Of a DNA stretch of 64,000 bases, positions 11,713-25,170 are shown piece by piece. Where the stretch lies: NCBI GenBank assembly GCA_963513935.1, contig OY740767.1, positions 79,472,060-79,536,059 of the forward strand, read 5' to 3'. Within the stretch, counting starts at the first letter, position 1. Each line of letters opens with the position of its first letter. The translations under genes and the position numbers were made by a program. The notes under the pieces are model-generated. The model saw only the letters and a program-made list of their open reading frames with translations, was not told the origin of the DNA and did no database searches. Source of the DNA: Aphrophora alni (Eukaryota; Arthropoda; Insecta; Hemiptera; Aphrophoridae).

Positions 11713-14700
11713 CAGGAAAACACTCATTGAAACTGTCCAGAAATAAATTCAAAAAATTATTATAACACTCATCTACTGTTCCTGTCATTGGTTTTTATTT
11801 AACATTTTTTTATTTAACTTGACCAGAAAATTACCAAAGTAAATTAATCAGGCTATTCCTGATATATGAAAACTTCTGAAGAATGAGTTTGATCTACCAT
11901 TTTTTACAATTTATAAGGTCTACAGACTATCGATCAGACTAAATGCTCGTGCGTAAAACAAGTTTTCTTTTAAGAATTTAAAAGTTTCTTTTAAGAGTTT
12001 TATTTTTCTATAAAAAAAGAATAGCTTCTTACAATGATTTCAACTTTTAAGGGATATTTGTTTAATATATCCTTAAAACTTTACATTACCTAACTTGTCC
12101 TGTACCTCAAAGGTTGTGGTTTATTTAATATCATTTGTGAAGCAACACGTTTAAGTGGAGGTGTAGGGTAAATTAGGCATGGTAAAGTTGATTGTCTTTA
12201 AATAATTTACGTAATTAGCCTATTTTATTTACAAAGAATAATGTTCATACTGTGTGTTCAAGAAGTCTCTGTAACAATATTATATTATCAAAACTGTCAT
12301 ATTTCAAAAATGTTTCTTGTTACGTTCATGTCTGTGTTTTACGATATGTGAAATTTTTAATTTGATGTTAAAATAGGCTATAGTTGTCAAACTTCTCTTG
12401 TTTCTCAAGATATTTTTGTAATTTTTATGTCAAAATTTTACCATGTATATTATAATAATTTATTTTTAATTTTCATGGTGAAAAAGTGTATAGCGAGTTA
12501 ATATATTTCTTTTCAAAGGAATGTTTGAAATTAATGGACTTTTGAACCATTTTTATTTTTAATGTAGTAGTCACAGTAAGCTGGAGATGTACATAGGACT
12601 TACTATAATGTAAGTAAAATCATGCTTTCTAGCTCCTCACATAAAATATTAATTAGAGGTTACCTACATGTATAGGCCCTATAATAACCAATTAATTATT
12701 TCTATATATTTATTTACCAAAATGTCTGCAAATAGGTTAGATTAGATCAGTTTATATATTCAAAAGAAAATGCATTTCTAGTTAATTTGGTAAATCTTGG
12801 CTCTAAATCAATTTGTTCCAATAACTTTAGTCAGCTGATGCACTAAAAGATAAATGCATTATTTGTCCATTATGCTAGTTTGGTATATCTTGATTCTAAT
12901 TTCATTCCTAACATGATAGGCTTTTTTTTTTTTAAGAATAATTGCAAATAGGCCCCAATTATACTGTGTGATTAGTGTCCAATCACATGCTCCATAACAA
13001 AAACAATGACATAACATAATATGAAACAAATCAATTTTTCAGAACATGACAAAATACTGTAATACTGTAAAACATTGTATGACCTATTGAAGGTAGATGA
13101 TGGCAGCTGGCATACAACAAAATAGGACCTACTTTGTAAAAAGTCGGTTTTGTTTTTGTTTTTTTCACATTGTTAGAATTGTTTCTGCAATTTATGTCTG
13201 TTGAATGTATTACTTTTAGACATCATAAAAAATATTTTAACAAGATTCTATATTAATCTCTACAGAAATACCAAACATTCTTCCAAAATCGCCTCCTCTG
13301 CATACATAATTAGTGTAGCCTAATTAATTGTAATCTCATCAATAGTCAACAAAGAACTTGTTCTCTATATAAAAATATAGGCCTAATTAATGTTAACAGA
13401 ACTTAAAAATTAGTTTACATGGAAGATATAGGCTAGACTATTTTACTCTAAGTGAACATACGTTGATTATTAGCCTATAATTTACCTTGCCATTTTATCT
13501 TGCAATGTGTATAGGCCTATATATCTCAACAGCTGTTTTTCGTATTTTAAATTTTCAATATTCACAGTGAAAAACTCACTATAGCATCGAAAAATTATAT
13601 TTTTCATTTTTAAAAGTCATCTTTTCATGAAAAACAAAATGAAAATTAACCCAGTAACAATGCTCTAATTTAACCAAAACAATTACAAAAAATTTTTATT
13701 ACAATTTATTTTACTAGGCATAGAGTAGGACTTCATGCTGTAATTTAAGAAATAACAGACTAGGCCTATGGCCTAATTTATAAATGCTACTTAAACTACT
13801 AGACTTCTTTTCTTAAATATGAAAATTATGACAATTCATTGTAATATTGCTTACATGGTTTAAGTCTGTGATATGATAATTTGTAAGCACATGTGCAAAT
13901 TAAAATTCATTAGACCTCTCTAGGGCTGCCTTTCAAGTATAGCCTAAATTATAGCTCATTTCTAAATTGTGACATCAAATTAATTTGTAAGATACCCTAT
14001 CAACAACTTAAATGCAATTTCAAGATATTATTTCGTTTGACTCAGTTACATATACCTACCTCCTTAATTAATCGAAAGGAAACTTAAATAAAAACACAAT
14101 GGTCTTGACTTGAACCACAATAAGGGCAAGGCTCTTGCATCCATTTGAATTTTGAACATTTTAAAATAAACATTCTTATTGAATCTAAATCAAATGTTTA
14201 CACATATAGAAAGTATTTAAACAATCAATATCATCTACAGTATAACCTTTTCTTTTACGAACAAAAAAACATTCTGCCACATACAGGCCTACAACGTACA
14301 GTAGTACTACTACATCGTACAATAACAACCACTGGCAAATGAAATATTTATCCTTTAAAAACTGACAACATAAGAAAATAAAATGTTACCTAATTTTAAA
14401 AAAAATACTTACATTATTTAATGTCTCTTACCTATTAGTTAGAAAAAATAAAACAGCAATAATTCTATATTTACAAGAGGCAAATAGGCCTACAACAGCG
14501 GCAAGTAAAACAGGCTATCATTTTCTACTGCCTGCTAAATCTTTCCATTTTATTCCTACACAAATTTGTAATGATAACGATGTAAGAATATCTAAATAAT
14601 GAATAACATTTGGAGAACTGTGAAAAGAAAAACTATACAAAATTAAACATTATTAATAAATTATCAACACACACACACACACATATATATATTGATAATA

Positions 14701-16060
14701 TATTATTATATTGATCACGACTAATTTAATTAGGATTGAAACATAGTCCTTATTCACTATTCAACTATGGCCATAATAAGTTCTCTATGTTATTGTATTT
14801 AAAGGCAAAGCAAATAGTGCTATGTACTTTCGAAACTCTTATACACAGATTATGCATAATATAATATTATAATTATTAGGAAAAATTTGTTTTTGAAGTA
14901 GTATTTTGTCAAAAGAGTTTAGTCAGTTGGGGTAACTTTATACCACCTTTTTCGGTTTTTGGTATATAATTATTATAGAAGTCTCTAATAATACTTTTTA
15001 AAAGCAGTTCTCTAAAAAAAAAAAAAAAATTCAAAATATAGGTTTATTAATAAATAAAATGTATTGCTCTGTTTAATATACAAAACGTGACCTTTTCGTT
15101 TGGTATAAAATAGGTATACTTTAGAGTATACCTACGTTTTGCATTTATACCTAAAAGTATACCTGTCAGAAAACATTTTAACTTACCTGGGTAACATTGG
15201 AACACTTATAAATGTTTTTCAATATTGAATCTACTTGCTTAAACCATTTATTTATATTTTTAACGTTAGGCAATACTTTAAATAATTTTGGATAACTTCG
15301 TAGTTGAAAGAAAAGCTTACATAGGATTATACAGTGATGGTATTTTTATTTAGTTTAAAATACTTATTAATAGGTAATAGATCAGTGCTTATCATAAACG
15401 ACTTATTTATTAAACCCTCCAGTAAAAAATAAGGTACATTAACTTCCTGAACCCGTATATTTTCAATTCATTGTAAAGTGACCATTGCTAGTAGTTCCTA
15501 TTAGTCTGGCTACTGGCAAACTTGACATTTCTAATATCTTTTCGTTTCCTCGTATTAAATTATTTAAATAAAGTCATTTTATTTTCGTTTAATTTATTTC
15601 TTCTTACACGATATACCGCGTATTATGGTAATAAAATAAATATATATACAATGAGCTACTTGTTTCGTAACTTCAAAGATTTTAGTTTTAGTTTTTACCC
15701 ATCGATCTAGTTGTAATTGCAGTTTGTAGGCAATTACATTTAATGCTCACACAATTTGATAGAATCTATATATTGTTATGTAATAATACTATTATTTTGA
15801 TTTTGTTTTGTTGAATTTCAGAGAATATTAATAAACAAATTTCAACATATAGATCATAAATATTTTCCTATAATTTTATAACAGTAACTAATAAAAAAAT
15901 AACTTCTATGTAACCTCCAGATAAAAAATGTTACCGTCGCGGGACGGTAGAGAGAAGTGAAAACTTTAACAGTCAATTTCAAAAATTAATAATATTTTAA
16001 ACCTTCAATAAATGTAATACAATTAATTATCTTTTGTATTGCTTATTAGTGTGACTTGAT
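11713..16060. other. Long AT-rich gene-free stretch
   Basis: I find no gene here on either strand. The palindrome AGGCCT is unusually frequent between 12.6 and 14.6 kb (for example 13381, 13514, 13763, 14287, 14487). A short (CA)n(TA)n run lies at 14668-14690. A 22-base palindrome around AGGTATACTTTAGAGTATAC sits near 15111-15132. Confidence 0.4.
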
Positions 16061-16061
16061 T

Positions 16062-16480
16062 AGATTTTTAGCTTTAATATGTATGGGTATATGTGAGAAA
16101 GTTTGTGCAATATTTTTGCATTGATTTTAGTTTGACTATGTATATGAGTTTGAGAAAGTTCGTGCAATATTTTTCGTAGATTTTTAGTTTTAATATATGG
16201 GTATGTGAGAAAGTTTGTGCTATAGTTTTGCATTGATTTTAGTTTTACTATGTATGTGAATTTTGAGAAAATTAGTGCAATATTTTTCGTAGATTTTTTG
16301 TTTTAATATGTATGGGTATTTGTGAGAGAGTTTGTGCAATATTTTTGCATTGATTTTAGTTTGACTATGTATATGAGTTTGAGAAAGTTAGTGCAATATT
16401 TTTCGTAGATTTTTAGTTTTAATATACTGTATATGGGTATGTGAGAAAGTTTGTGCTATAGTTTTGCATTGGTTACTAGT
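16062..16480. repeat. Tandem repeat, about 115-bp unit, roughly 3.6 copies
   Basis: Successive units run from TTTTTAG(C/T)TTTAATAT through GTGAGAAAGTTTGTGC and GCATTGATTTTAGT to GTGCAATATTTTTCGTAGA. Each unit is itself two related halves of about 58 bases, since GAGAAAGTT(T)GTGCAATATTTTT occurs twice per unit. Units one and three share details, and units two and four share others (GTGCTATAG), an alternating higher-order pattern. Confidence 0.85.
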
Positions 16481-16536
16481 TTGAGTCTGAAAACGTATTA
16501 AAACAAAATATAGTAGATTATTTAAATACGCAGCAT

Positions 16537-17252
16537 CAGGCCCGACGAGAGGGGGGGGGGGCAGCCAGGGCTGTAGCCCTGGGGCCCGGGCGGGCTGACC
16601 AAGTTTTATTTTTTACCTACTAAATTTACTTTAAGAATAAAATCAAATGGATTATTAGTCTAAAAATCAGAAAATTCGAATTATTAGATTTTTAGTTTCC
16701 TTTCTATTTATAATTAGTTGATTAAAAATTCATGTTTAGTCTTAAATTTGTCTTTAACTTTATTTAATAATACATTTTCTTAACTATTTAGTACCGGTAC
16801 TTATCTATTTACAAACAGTACTGTATTACTTCCCAAATTTCTATAGCATATGTTGATATGTAGGCTATATATATTATTTGTATAAGGATAAGGATAACTA
16901 AAATACAAATATATTAACATTCAAGAAAGTATTTTTTATTTTTAGAAATAACTGTAAATTAAAAATATCGTATTATTAATAAAACTCAAAGAAAAAAAAA
17001 CAGTAAAGAATTAAGCACAGTTACTCCTCAAAAGACAGAATCATACTAAATAAAATTATTTATTATATTTTAATGAATAACAAAAATATCACATGTCATC
17101 AATTACACAATATATTATATAAAATATCTTTACAAAATATGTTTGTTGCATTATTATAAATGACGAGGTAGGGTTTCAGGAGTGAATTTATTATTTGACG
17201 GGGGCCCGCGAAAATTTGTCCCTGGGGCCCTTGGGTTCTCTCCACGGCCCTG
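16537..17252. mobile_element. hAT-type non-autonomous transposon (MITE), 716 bp
   Basis: The ends are CAGGCCCG at the left and CGGCCCTG at the right. An exact 8-bp target duplication, CGCAGCAT, lies at 16529-16536 and 17253-17260. Both are hallmarks of hAT elements. Subterminal parts are GC-rich, with GGGGCCC blocks and a run of G at 16551-16561, whereas the middle is AT-rich and non-coding. The minus-strand open frame at 17099-17338 crosses the element's edge and is not a gene. Confidence 0.9.
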
Positions 17253-18412
17253 CGCAGCATAACCGTTGTTGTACGTATACTGTTATTATTATTTTCGTGG
17301 CGATTTTTCCTTTTACCACATCGATTTAACATCACCAAAAATTGCCTACCGGGCGTAAAGAAGTATTCACTTAAAAAATGTCTACCTTATATATTTTTTA
17401 AAGTGCACATGATAAAAATATTTTCTCTTTGATCTATCTCAGACATGAAAATCTTTGCATACAAATCTCAAACTTATTTTCTTCGGTAATCTGAAGAATA
17501 TATTTCTTAAAACTCATGTGTTTTTAATTGGAAATAATATATGTGAAATTACGCTTTAAAAAACATAGCTGTGTTGCTTTTAAACCTGTTGTTTTGTATC
17601 AACGCGGGGAGACCCGGGTAATCGCGCCATACGGGTTATTCCACCACCCCACAAACCATTTGAAGTAGATCGCTGCGGTAGGTGCCACAACCTAACGGAC
17701 AACGTCCAAAGCTTTGCCAGTATAGTCTGCATATTTCAGAGTGAAGTGGTCCTTCTATTTGACTCTAATATTTAATTGATTCTACTATTTACTTTACTTT
17801 TCTACGGACTACTTTAAAAATTTAATTCAAGAATCTGATGCAAACTGTTGTGAAGTAAGGTGATCTTCACTTTTGAAAAATTATTACAAGAGAGTTTCTG
17901 AGAGGATCTAATATAGCCAAAATACATTGTATTCTCATACCAATTTTCTTACCTTCTTAGTAAAAATTTTTCCTTTTCTTACTTTGTCTTTACCTTTAAT
18001 TACGTCAATTAATATAAAATATTAGTATTAGATATGAATTGCATACAACTTGTACTACCATTACATTTCTTAAACCCGTTTATTTCATATTTTCAAAATT
18101 CATCAAATTCTGATTTTTTGTTTCAAAATGACTAACTCAGAAACTCGCCGGTTCAACGGGTTCACGAATCGTGATGTCAGACCGAAGTCATAGTCCACTT
18201 CCACAAACTCGTTCAAAACAGCAAAGCTTTATTCTACAAAATCCTTGCATGTTAAACTGTATTCTAATTTTTTCCGTAATTTGTCAAATACATTTCTCAT
18301 ACAACGATATTTCCATTATAGTACATTTTACATGAATAAAAAAGTATAATAAACAAGAAGTTTTTGTAGTAAAACAAAATAATAATACAAGAAACACATT
18401 ATGATACACTAG
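17253..18412. other. Intergenic DNA with two small GC-rich patches
   Basis: Patches at 17600-17710 and 18140-18210 are less AT-rich than their surroundings. They contain CGGGGAGACCCGGGTAATCG and CGCCGGTTCAACGGGTTCAC respectively. They look like inserted material, but I recognise no family and see no RNA gene. Confidence 0.3.
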
Positions 18413-18414
18413 TA

Positions 18415-18855
18415 CAGTACTGCAATTTTAATTACCTGACCGTTTTTCAAAAAATCAAACATTGTTTTTTTGTTTCTTACTGAGTAAACACCATCTCTTG
18501 ATTCTTGACTAAACTTTTCTTAGCATCAGTTTTTCAGCTAACTGTGTGTCGTCTTGTTCCTCTAAATACTGGAGCAGTCCATTGATATGTTGCAAGGCCA
18601 CTTCTTGTGTCAATCACACATGCACGTACATTCCTTCTTCCTCTTGCTTTGTCTACTATTTATTGGTCTATAAGTTGCTCTAATTCTGGCTCATTAGCAT
18701 CACAGTCCAACCACTCTAGACAGTAAGCTTAGCTCTACTACACAACTTCGTTACCGTAGTTTTACTGGTTGTTACCCATACTAAATAGGTAAAGAGAAAC
18801 GTACAACTTTTTACATATTTTTCCGCAAAACTCGCGGATTATCTGGAGTACACTG
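18415..18855 (-). mobile_element. pogo/Tigger-like transposon remnant
   Basis: The right end, read on the minus strand, is CAGTGTACTCCAGATAATCC followed by a GCGAGTTTTGCGG block; TA flanks it. The left end starts CAGTACTGCA after TA and is a poorer match. Between them the minus strand at about 18530-18720 reads, across frames, as WLDCDANEPELEQL and later ALQHINGLLQYLEEQDDTQL. From memory this resembles the C-terminal part of pogo/Tigger transposases. The DNA-binding and DDE core are absent, so it is an internally deleted, dead copy. Superfamily assignment is inference. Confidence 0.45.
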
Positions 18856-19053
18856 TACAAATAAAACATTAAAAGGTACAGAGTAAATAAAAAAGGGATT
18901 ATGATGATGTCAAGATATAATTATATATTTACTCCCTTAACATCCATACTTCATCTTAAGGAAAATGAGAATTGACTTGGACATGAAGGTGCCAACCTCA
19001 CTAATATGCTCAAACTTACAATGTAATTAATTCATGAGACTGAACATCAGCAA

Positions 19054-19056
<3 letters not shown>

Positions 19057-19096
<40 letters not shown>
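19057..19096. repeat. (TA)n microsatellite
   Basis: About 20 TA repeats. Confidence 0.95.
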
Positions 19097-19099
<3 letters not shown>

Positions 19100-20015
19100 A
19101 TTACATTTTTGTATTCCCTCCTCCTCTCATAGGTTTACGCATTATTATTTTACAAGCAAGAGTTGAGATTAAAATTGGTGGGCGGGGGGAGGGGGAATTA
19201 CCACCAGAAATTTTATATGAAGTAGTAGTAATAAATGTGATAACATATCATTGTACAAACAGGAGTGTTCATTTGCCTGAGAAGTACATCTTACTAAAAT
19301 TGATTTAATAATAAACAAAGAAAACTTTAAAAATAAATATGCTTTATTAATTAGCTCATGAGAAGATGTAGTGATGTGAAATTTCTATTTATTGACCGAT
19401 TTTTATGTTTAAACATATATATTTATATGTTTAAAAGATGCTGAATTAAATAACGATATTTATGCAAGTAATTGAAAATACGTGTGCTAGCTATATCAAT
19501 TATTTTTATTTTTTTTCCAAATATTGAGTGTGTTTAATACATTGTATTTATTACTTTTCTTAAACATTTATAATATATAATTACACAAGGCTGTGTTTGA
19601 TAAAATATACATATAATCGCTCATTATACTGATGTTGATAAATTTAGAAGCTTTAACATTTAAGTTACAAATGGAGTTTAGGAAAGTTGTGGTCAAATAT
19701 GTAGGTACAGAAATTATATATATTTTAGGACAATCTTGTTTAATGTTGTTTGGATCAATTTAATTACTTAATAACAACAAAAATATTTACACAAATCAAT
19801 AAATTAAACTAGGCATTGACATTATACAAATACTTTTGTTTTTACAACAAATAATGAGTTCTATTGTACAATAATAATTGTAAGAAGGGCAATGAATAAA
19901 TTAGGAATATCTACTGAAGACCTAATTCTAAATACTTACTAAACTTTTAAAATTCCTATATGTATTCTATAATAAATATTTCTTAAAACTATATAGCACT
20001 AGAACTACTTAAGTG
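19097..20015 (-). other. 3' UTR and downstream flank of the ZAD zinc-finger gene
   Basis: This follows the stop codon at 20018-20016 on the minus strand. AATAAA candidates on that strand occur near 19390 and 19345, but I cannot choose the polyadenylation site. No other gene is seen. Confidence 0.35.
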
Positions 20016-20547
20016 TTATGAAGCTTTTAATTGACTATGTATTTTTAAATGCAACTTATAGTTTGCTTTCCATTTAAACACTTTATCACAAATATCACAG
20101 CAGTATGGAGTAGCTTTAGTATGCACTCTTTGATGATCTTTTAAATGAGATCTTACACTAAAAGATCGGTAGCAAATATCGCAAACAAAAGGCCGCTCAC
20201 CAGTATGAGTACGTACATGGTTCTCTAAATTACGTTTTTCTCCAAATGCTCTTTGACAATGTTGACATTGAAATGGTCTTTCTCCTGTGTGTGTGCGACG
20301 ATGCCTCTCTAACTTACTTCGAGCATTGAATAGTTTATTACAAAATTCACACTCAAAAGCTCTAGAATGTAAGCGCTGATGTAAAGTTAAATCCCACCTC
20401 ATAGCGAATGTTTTGTCACACTGATCACATGCATGAGGTCGCACATCTGTGTGTAAGGCCATATGAGAGTTTAGCCTTGTAATTCTGACAAATTTAGCAT
20501 TACATATTGTGCAGGCAAAAGATTTCTTTTCATTCTGCTTGTTATTC
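20016..20547 (-). CDS. ZAD/C2H2 zinc-finger protein, last exon (six zinc fingers)
   Basis: This exon encodes six consecutive C2H2 fingers, each C-x2-C-x12-H-x3-H: FACTIC...H, HACDQC...H, FECEFC...H, FQCQHC...H, FVCDIC...H and YCCDIC...H. A short basic tail ends at the stop at 20018-20016. Linkers before fingers four and five are the classical TGERP. The linker between fingers two and three is only SRA, so those two may not dock as a regular pair. Such proteins are nuclear sequence-specific DNA-binding factors. The acceptor (TGTGTCTTAG on the minus strand) leaves one base that completes the split codon from the 29558-30051 exon, so phases agree. The target is unknown; insect ZAD proteins form a large, fast-evolving family, and I do not assign an orthologue. 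Confidence 0.92.
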
Positions 20548-22724
20548 CTAAGACACAAACATATCTTATGTCAAGAAACAATTTCATACTGTAAAAAATA
20601 AAAATGTAACAATAGAAAATAATACTGTCACATTTTCTTATATTAGTAAACCATTTGTTAAAATATAAAAAACTTTCTTTTAACAGTAACTGTTTGTAAT
20701 TAAAAATTTATGTTTTGTATAAATTTGTATATCCTTAAAATATGCAGCAGTTGTATAGCATTACAATATTAAATCTTTATCACTTAATTTCAAATGTTGA
20801 ATAACCAAAACTCAAAATGGAGATTGAAAATTTAACTAAATCTCCAAGCAGATTATCCAAAGGTCTTCATTGGTTTCCAAAGGGAGGAATTATATGTGTG
20901 AGTCATATATATTATAATACATCTATTTTTGGATTATAGTGGAAAAAGGCTAATGGGGTTTCCAAACCAAAAATTTAAAAAAACAAACTCCAAGCAGTGA
21001 GGCACCACATTAGGTTCTTTTCTGCCTTTATATTAAAAATATTTACCTTCATGAATCTACCCTCCGAGGCCCTTGTTAAGTCTGAGAAAGCCATGCTATG
21101 TCAGTTACAAAGATCTAAAAATGTTCCAAATGCAGACTTAGTTAGGACACCAATTCAAAATATGACCAGATGTCTAATTCTTTTCACTTTTTGAACATGT
21201 TATTAGAAATCAAAAATTCAATACAAAATATATGTGTTTATCAGTTTCATGTTAAAATTTTGTTTCCCTTTTTTTATTTTGAGCGAAACTTTTATGTATT
21301 TGTTGTGCTTTTATTTTGGTGTATCTAATGTTTTTTTAAGTTTTAAGGTTTGTGGTATAGTATATCCATCAAGTACTCTCCTGTCAAGATGTCTAAATGG
21401 GAATGTGGATGTTTTATTATCTTATTAGCCATTTGTAGTATAATCTTTTTTTCTATATTCAATTTAGCCAGCACGCTGAGGTGCCAAATTTATAATAAAA
21501 TAATTGATGTCTATATCTCCTTCTCAGAAACAAAAGTTGCCCCATGTTGTGAGCTAAATTATAGTAAAAAAAATTGTTAATACAGTACTATAAATGACTG
21601 ACTGCTTTTTGTTTTATAAAATCAATGTTTAATCACTGTTGTTCAATTATCTATTTATGTACAAAATTTCTCTTTTGAGAATTAGCTTTAAATGGAATTA
21701 CTTTTACAATTATATATTATCTCCTCTGGATATATTTAATATACAATTAATACTGATATCTAAATTTTTTAAGCAAATCTCTTTCCCTTGGGTTAAAGAA
21801 TCCCTGGCTGTTAAAAAGGCAATCACTTAAATCTATACTTTAAACTATATTACAAATTGGATTATTAAAATTAATTTCTATTAGGTTGTAAAGTTCAAAT
21901 GTTTAAAAAAAAAATTTTATTTTTAATTGGTTTAATAAGAGATTTTATACAATTCTATTCACTTTTATTTATTCAAAGTTAATTATAATCTTGGATGTAT
22001 GTAACAAAATTAGCTGGATATTACCTTAATGTTGGTGACTGTATTTTAATTACTGTTCATTGGTTGTACTATTGAAAAATAATATTACTCTTGCATGTGT
22101 TAGTTATATTACTATAAGGTAAGTACAATATGTTCATTGTTTCTTTATTCTCTTTTATGAAATTTAATAACAACTAGCAAATACACCTTCACTTGGTGGA
22201 TACAAAATTAGAAGTGCTTAAAAGGAACCCCACCAAAAATTCAAAAAAAATATGGCGCTCTACAATTAACTCACGGCCATTACTATAATCATGTTGAATA
22301 TCCTATGCCCAACAGGCACACTTTTTGGGTCACGTACACATTATTTTCCAAAATGTGTTTCACTGTTCTTAACTGTATATTTTACGTATTTTAAACTGTT
22401 TATTAACATATCCAACTTTGAATTACTTATTATGGTTTCTTTTAAACTAGGGAATGTCAATTTTAATATCTCATATAGAATATATTTTAGTCGACGTTAT
22501 TTCAACTCGATCGCTCCGGTGCTTATTCCTTGTCTACCATTTAGCCTTCTGTAGTCAGAGTTTATTTAATCATTTCAATCACACTTGTTATTGGTTATGT
22601 TACAAGTTACAACCTTCTTTTAATATTCTAACACTAATGACTTATTTAAATTATACACAATGCTTTTAAAACAATCCTTAATATTATTTACACTAAACAT
22701 CATTGACTTTACATCGTAAGAACA

Positions 22725-22797
22725 ATGAAAACGCTCTTACCGCTAACTTTAGGCTTGTGGATAAAATTTGGTTGTATTATTTATGTTTTGAAAATAG
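22725..22797 (+). CDS. Possible signal-peptide first exon
   Basis: From the ATG at 22725 the frame encodes MKTLLPLTLGLWIKFGCIIY followed by VLKI, then a good donor, ATAG|GTAAGT, at 22798. Lys-2 followed by a hydrophobic core is what a signal peptide or anchor exon would look like. No downstream exon is identified on the plus strand, so it may be chance. Confidence 0.25.
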
Positions 22798-23403
22798 GTA
22801 AGTTTAGTTTAATTTAGCTTTAACTGGTTATAATATGTGAATTTAATGTTATTTAATTATTATTTTAAAATCCCGAAATACTTAAATTTTCATTTATATG
22901 AATTCTTATCCAAATACAAATTTTGAGGTTATATTTACTTTCTAGGCTTTATCTTTGAATCTCATATGTCATTGTTCTTTTAAATCTCAGCCAGGACTCT
23001 TTACCTTTGAATTATTATTTATTTACCCTTCAATTGTATTAAAAATGTTACAGTAGTTTTAAGTTCAAGTCTGTATTGTTGTGTGTATTCATTTTTAGGT
23101 ATGTTATATCTAAAAAGTTATTTATCTGCAGCTACTGTGGAAATAACCTTTTTACACTCTACTAATAGAATACAAAACAACTTATTGTCGCTTTAGAGAG
23201 CAAAACAGTTATTTTTACTCTCTAGGACAAAGTAAAGCCATTTGATTCACAAGGGATGGTCAATGTATCTATATTGATATTTTTCTATCAGCTGTCTCTA
23301 GTTACTAACAATGACAAACATGCCAACAATGCCAAACATTTAATTTCTATGTTTACAAACAACTAACTTCAAAAACGCATTAATAATTACTATCATTATA
23401 AAC

Positions 23404-23463
23404 ATGGATGGAGGCACTGAATATATTAAGAGTGATGAAGAATTTTCATGTACACCACTAGAT
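23404..23463 (+). CDS. Possible first coding exon of an unidentified gene
   Basis: An ATG in a strong context (AAACATGG) opens 20 codons, MDGGTEYIKSDEEFSCTPLD, and runs directly into a donor, GAT|GTAAGT, in phase 0. The acidic short peptide is typical of many first exons but matches no family I can name. It lies inside the zinc-finger gene's intron on the opposite strand, just before a piggyBac-like element. No following exon was found. Confidence 0.3.
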
Positions 23464-23874
23464 GTAAGTAGTTTGGTAAAAGAATACGTTAGATTTATTC
23501 AGAGATAAATCAAAAGCTAAGTAAAAAGACAATATGAATTATTTAATAATTGGTGTCATAATTATATTTAACCCATCTCAGGGTTTCGATGGATATATTC
23601 ATCGCATGTTTAATTCCCTCAGGATGAAAGACGGATATATCCCTTAATGTCAGTAAGATATGTATACTACTTTATTTTATTGTTTAATTTTAAAATTAAT
23701 ATTGGTTTTAACAGTGTACAGATACCCGACTTAGTTGTAGTTATAGTGTTTTGAGTTTAAACGTGAGAGCCGGCAGTGTTAGACTTTGTTTTGTATGTTC
23801 CACATGGCAGGGAAGTGTCAAACCTTTGTCATAGTAGTGTGAATAGTAGAATTCTTTGTTGAAATGGTGTACAC

Positions 23875-24942
23875 CAGTGGTTCCCAACAGGTGGTCCGGA
23901 CCCCCAGGGGTCCGCAAGCTGTCATAGAAAAATGTTTCGTCAGGAATTTGGCTTACAGTCACAGTTTGTAGTCAGGCGTAAATCAGTGTTATCAGGACTT
24001 ACCCATGGGAGAGGGAAATGGGCAGGTGAAGTGATGTGACTATAGTTTTTCCAATTACCGCAAGAACGTGCACGCTTCCGTAGTTTTATCCTGTGACAAG
24101 TGTTTATCTCTTCACCATCGACCACGTAGTACAAATAGACGTATTATGCCTATCTTACTAGCATTACAGCAGGTGAAGCCAAGTCTGCCATCTTGTCTTA
24201 GGATAGAAACACAAAACTGTGCTCAGAATCGTGTAATCTGTCAGTGCTCCCGTTTAAAATAACTCGTGGTTTATACCATTTAAGATGGAGGCAAATGGTT
24301 GAAACTTTGCATGCGTGAAGTCAATTAGTTGTGAACGGTAATGGTATCAATCAAATTTCAAAGTTTTAATTCAATTTTAAAACATGACATGAAAAAAAGT
24401 AGTCGCTTGCTACATTTTTGTTTTTTGGTCGGGTAAAATAAAAAACGGTGGAAATTGTAGCCAAAGAGTTAAATTTTTTAAATTATATTTCATGAAATGC
24501 GATCTGACTTCAGAGTAAACATTTCAAGCTTACAGCCCAACATTTCGGAAATAATGGACACAAAGGAGCGTTTCAACTCATCACTTAAAATCTGTGAATC
24601 CTAAACTGTGAGAAATAGAATTACGAAATAGAAATAGAAATAGAATTACTAGAAGCAAATTACGTTCATGTAAAAAATTATATTAACGTAAAATTAATCA
24701 CAACTTGTTACAATGATTTGTTTTGTATTATTTCCATCCATGTGACCAACCAGTTCAGATTAGTTTGCTTTGGACCTGCATAACAAAAATTATTGATATG
24801 CATCATTATAGAAAGAAAATAGTTATAGCGAATTTTAAGTCGCCTACATTTAATAATTTAAATGCATTTTAAAGTCGATTAACATTTGTTTAATTATATA
24901 TGACAGCTGTTACAGGTAAACAGTTACACACATTTTAACACA

Positions 24943-25003
<61 letters not shown>

Positions 25004-25004
25004 C

Positions 25005-25045
<41 letters not shown>

Positions 25046-25046
25046 C

Positions 25047-25106
<60 letters not shown>

Positions 25107-25170
25107 CGGGGGTCCTTGACATTATAGCGATTTTTTCAGGGGTCCTTGAAATTGTTGTTGGGAAACCCTG
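23875..25170. mobile_element. hAT non-autonomous transposon, 1.3 kb
   Basis: It starts CAGTGGTTCCCAACAGG and ends TGTTGGGAAACCCTG, imperfect terminal inverted repeats of hAT type. An exact 8-bp target duplication GTGTACAC lies at 23867-23874 and 25171-25178. The right third is a long mixed (CA)n/(TA)n microsatellite. No transposase is encoded. It is inserted two codons after the likely ATG of the surrounding piggyBac-like gene. Confidence 0.92.
24946..25104. repeat. Compound (CA)n(TA)n microsatellite
   Basis: A (CA)n block is followed by three (TA)n blocks separated by two copies of AATACATTA, inside the hAT element. It creates an artificial IYIYIY frame. Confidence 0.95.

Noticed and set aside
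17600..17710. GC-rich patch considered as a tRNA or small RNA gene
   Set aside because: No cloverleaf, A box or B box pattern could be drawn.
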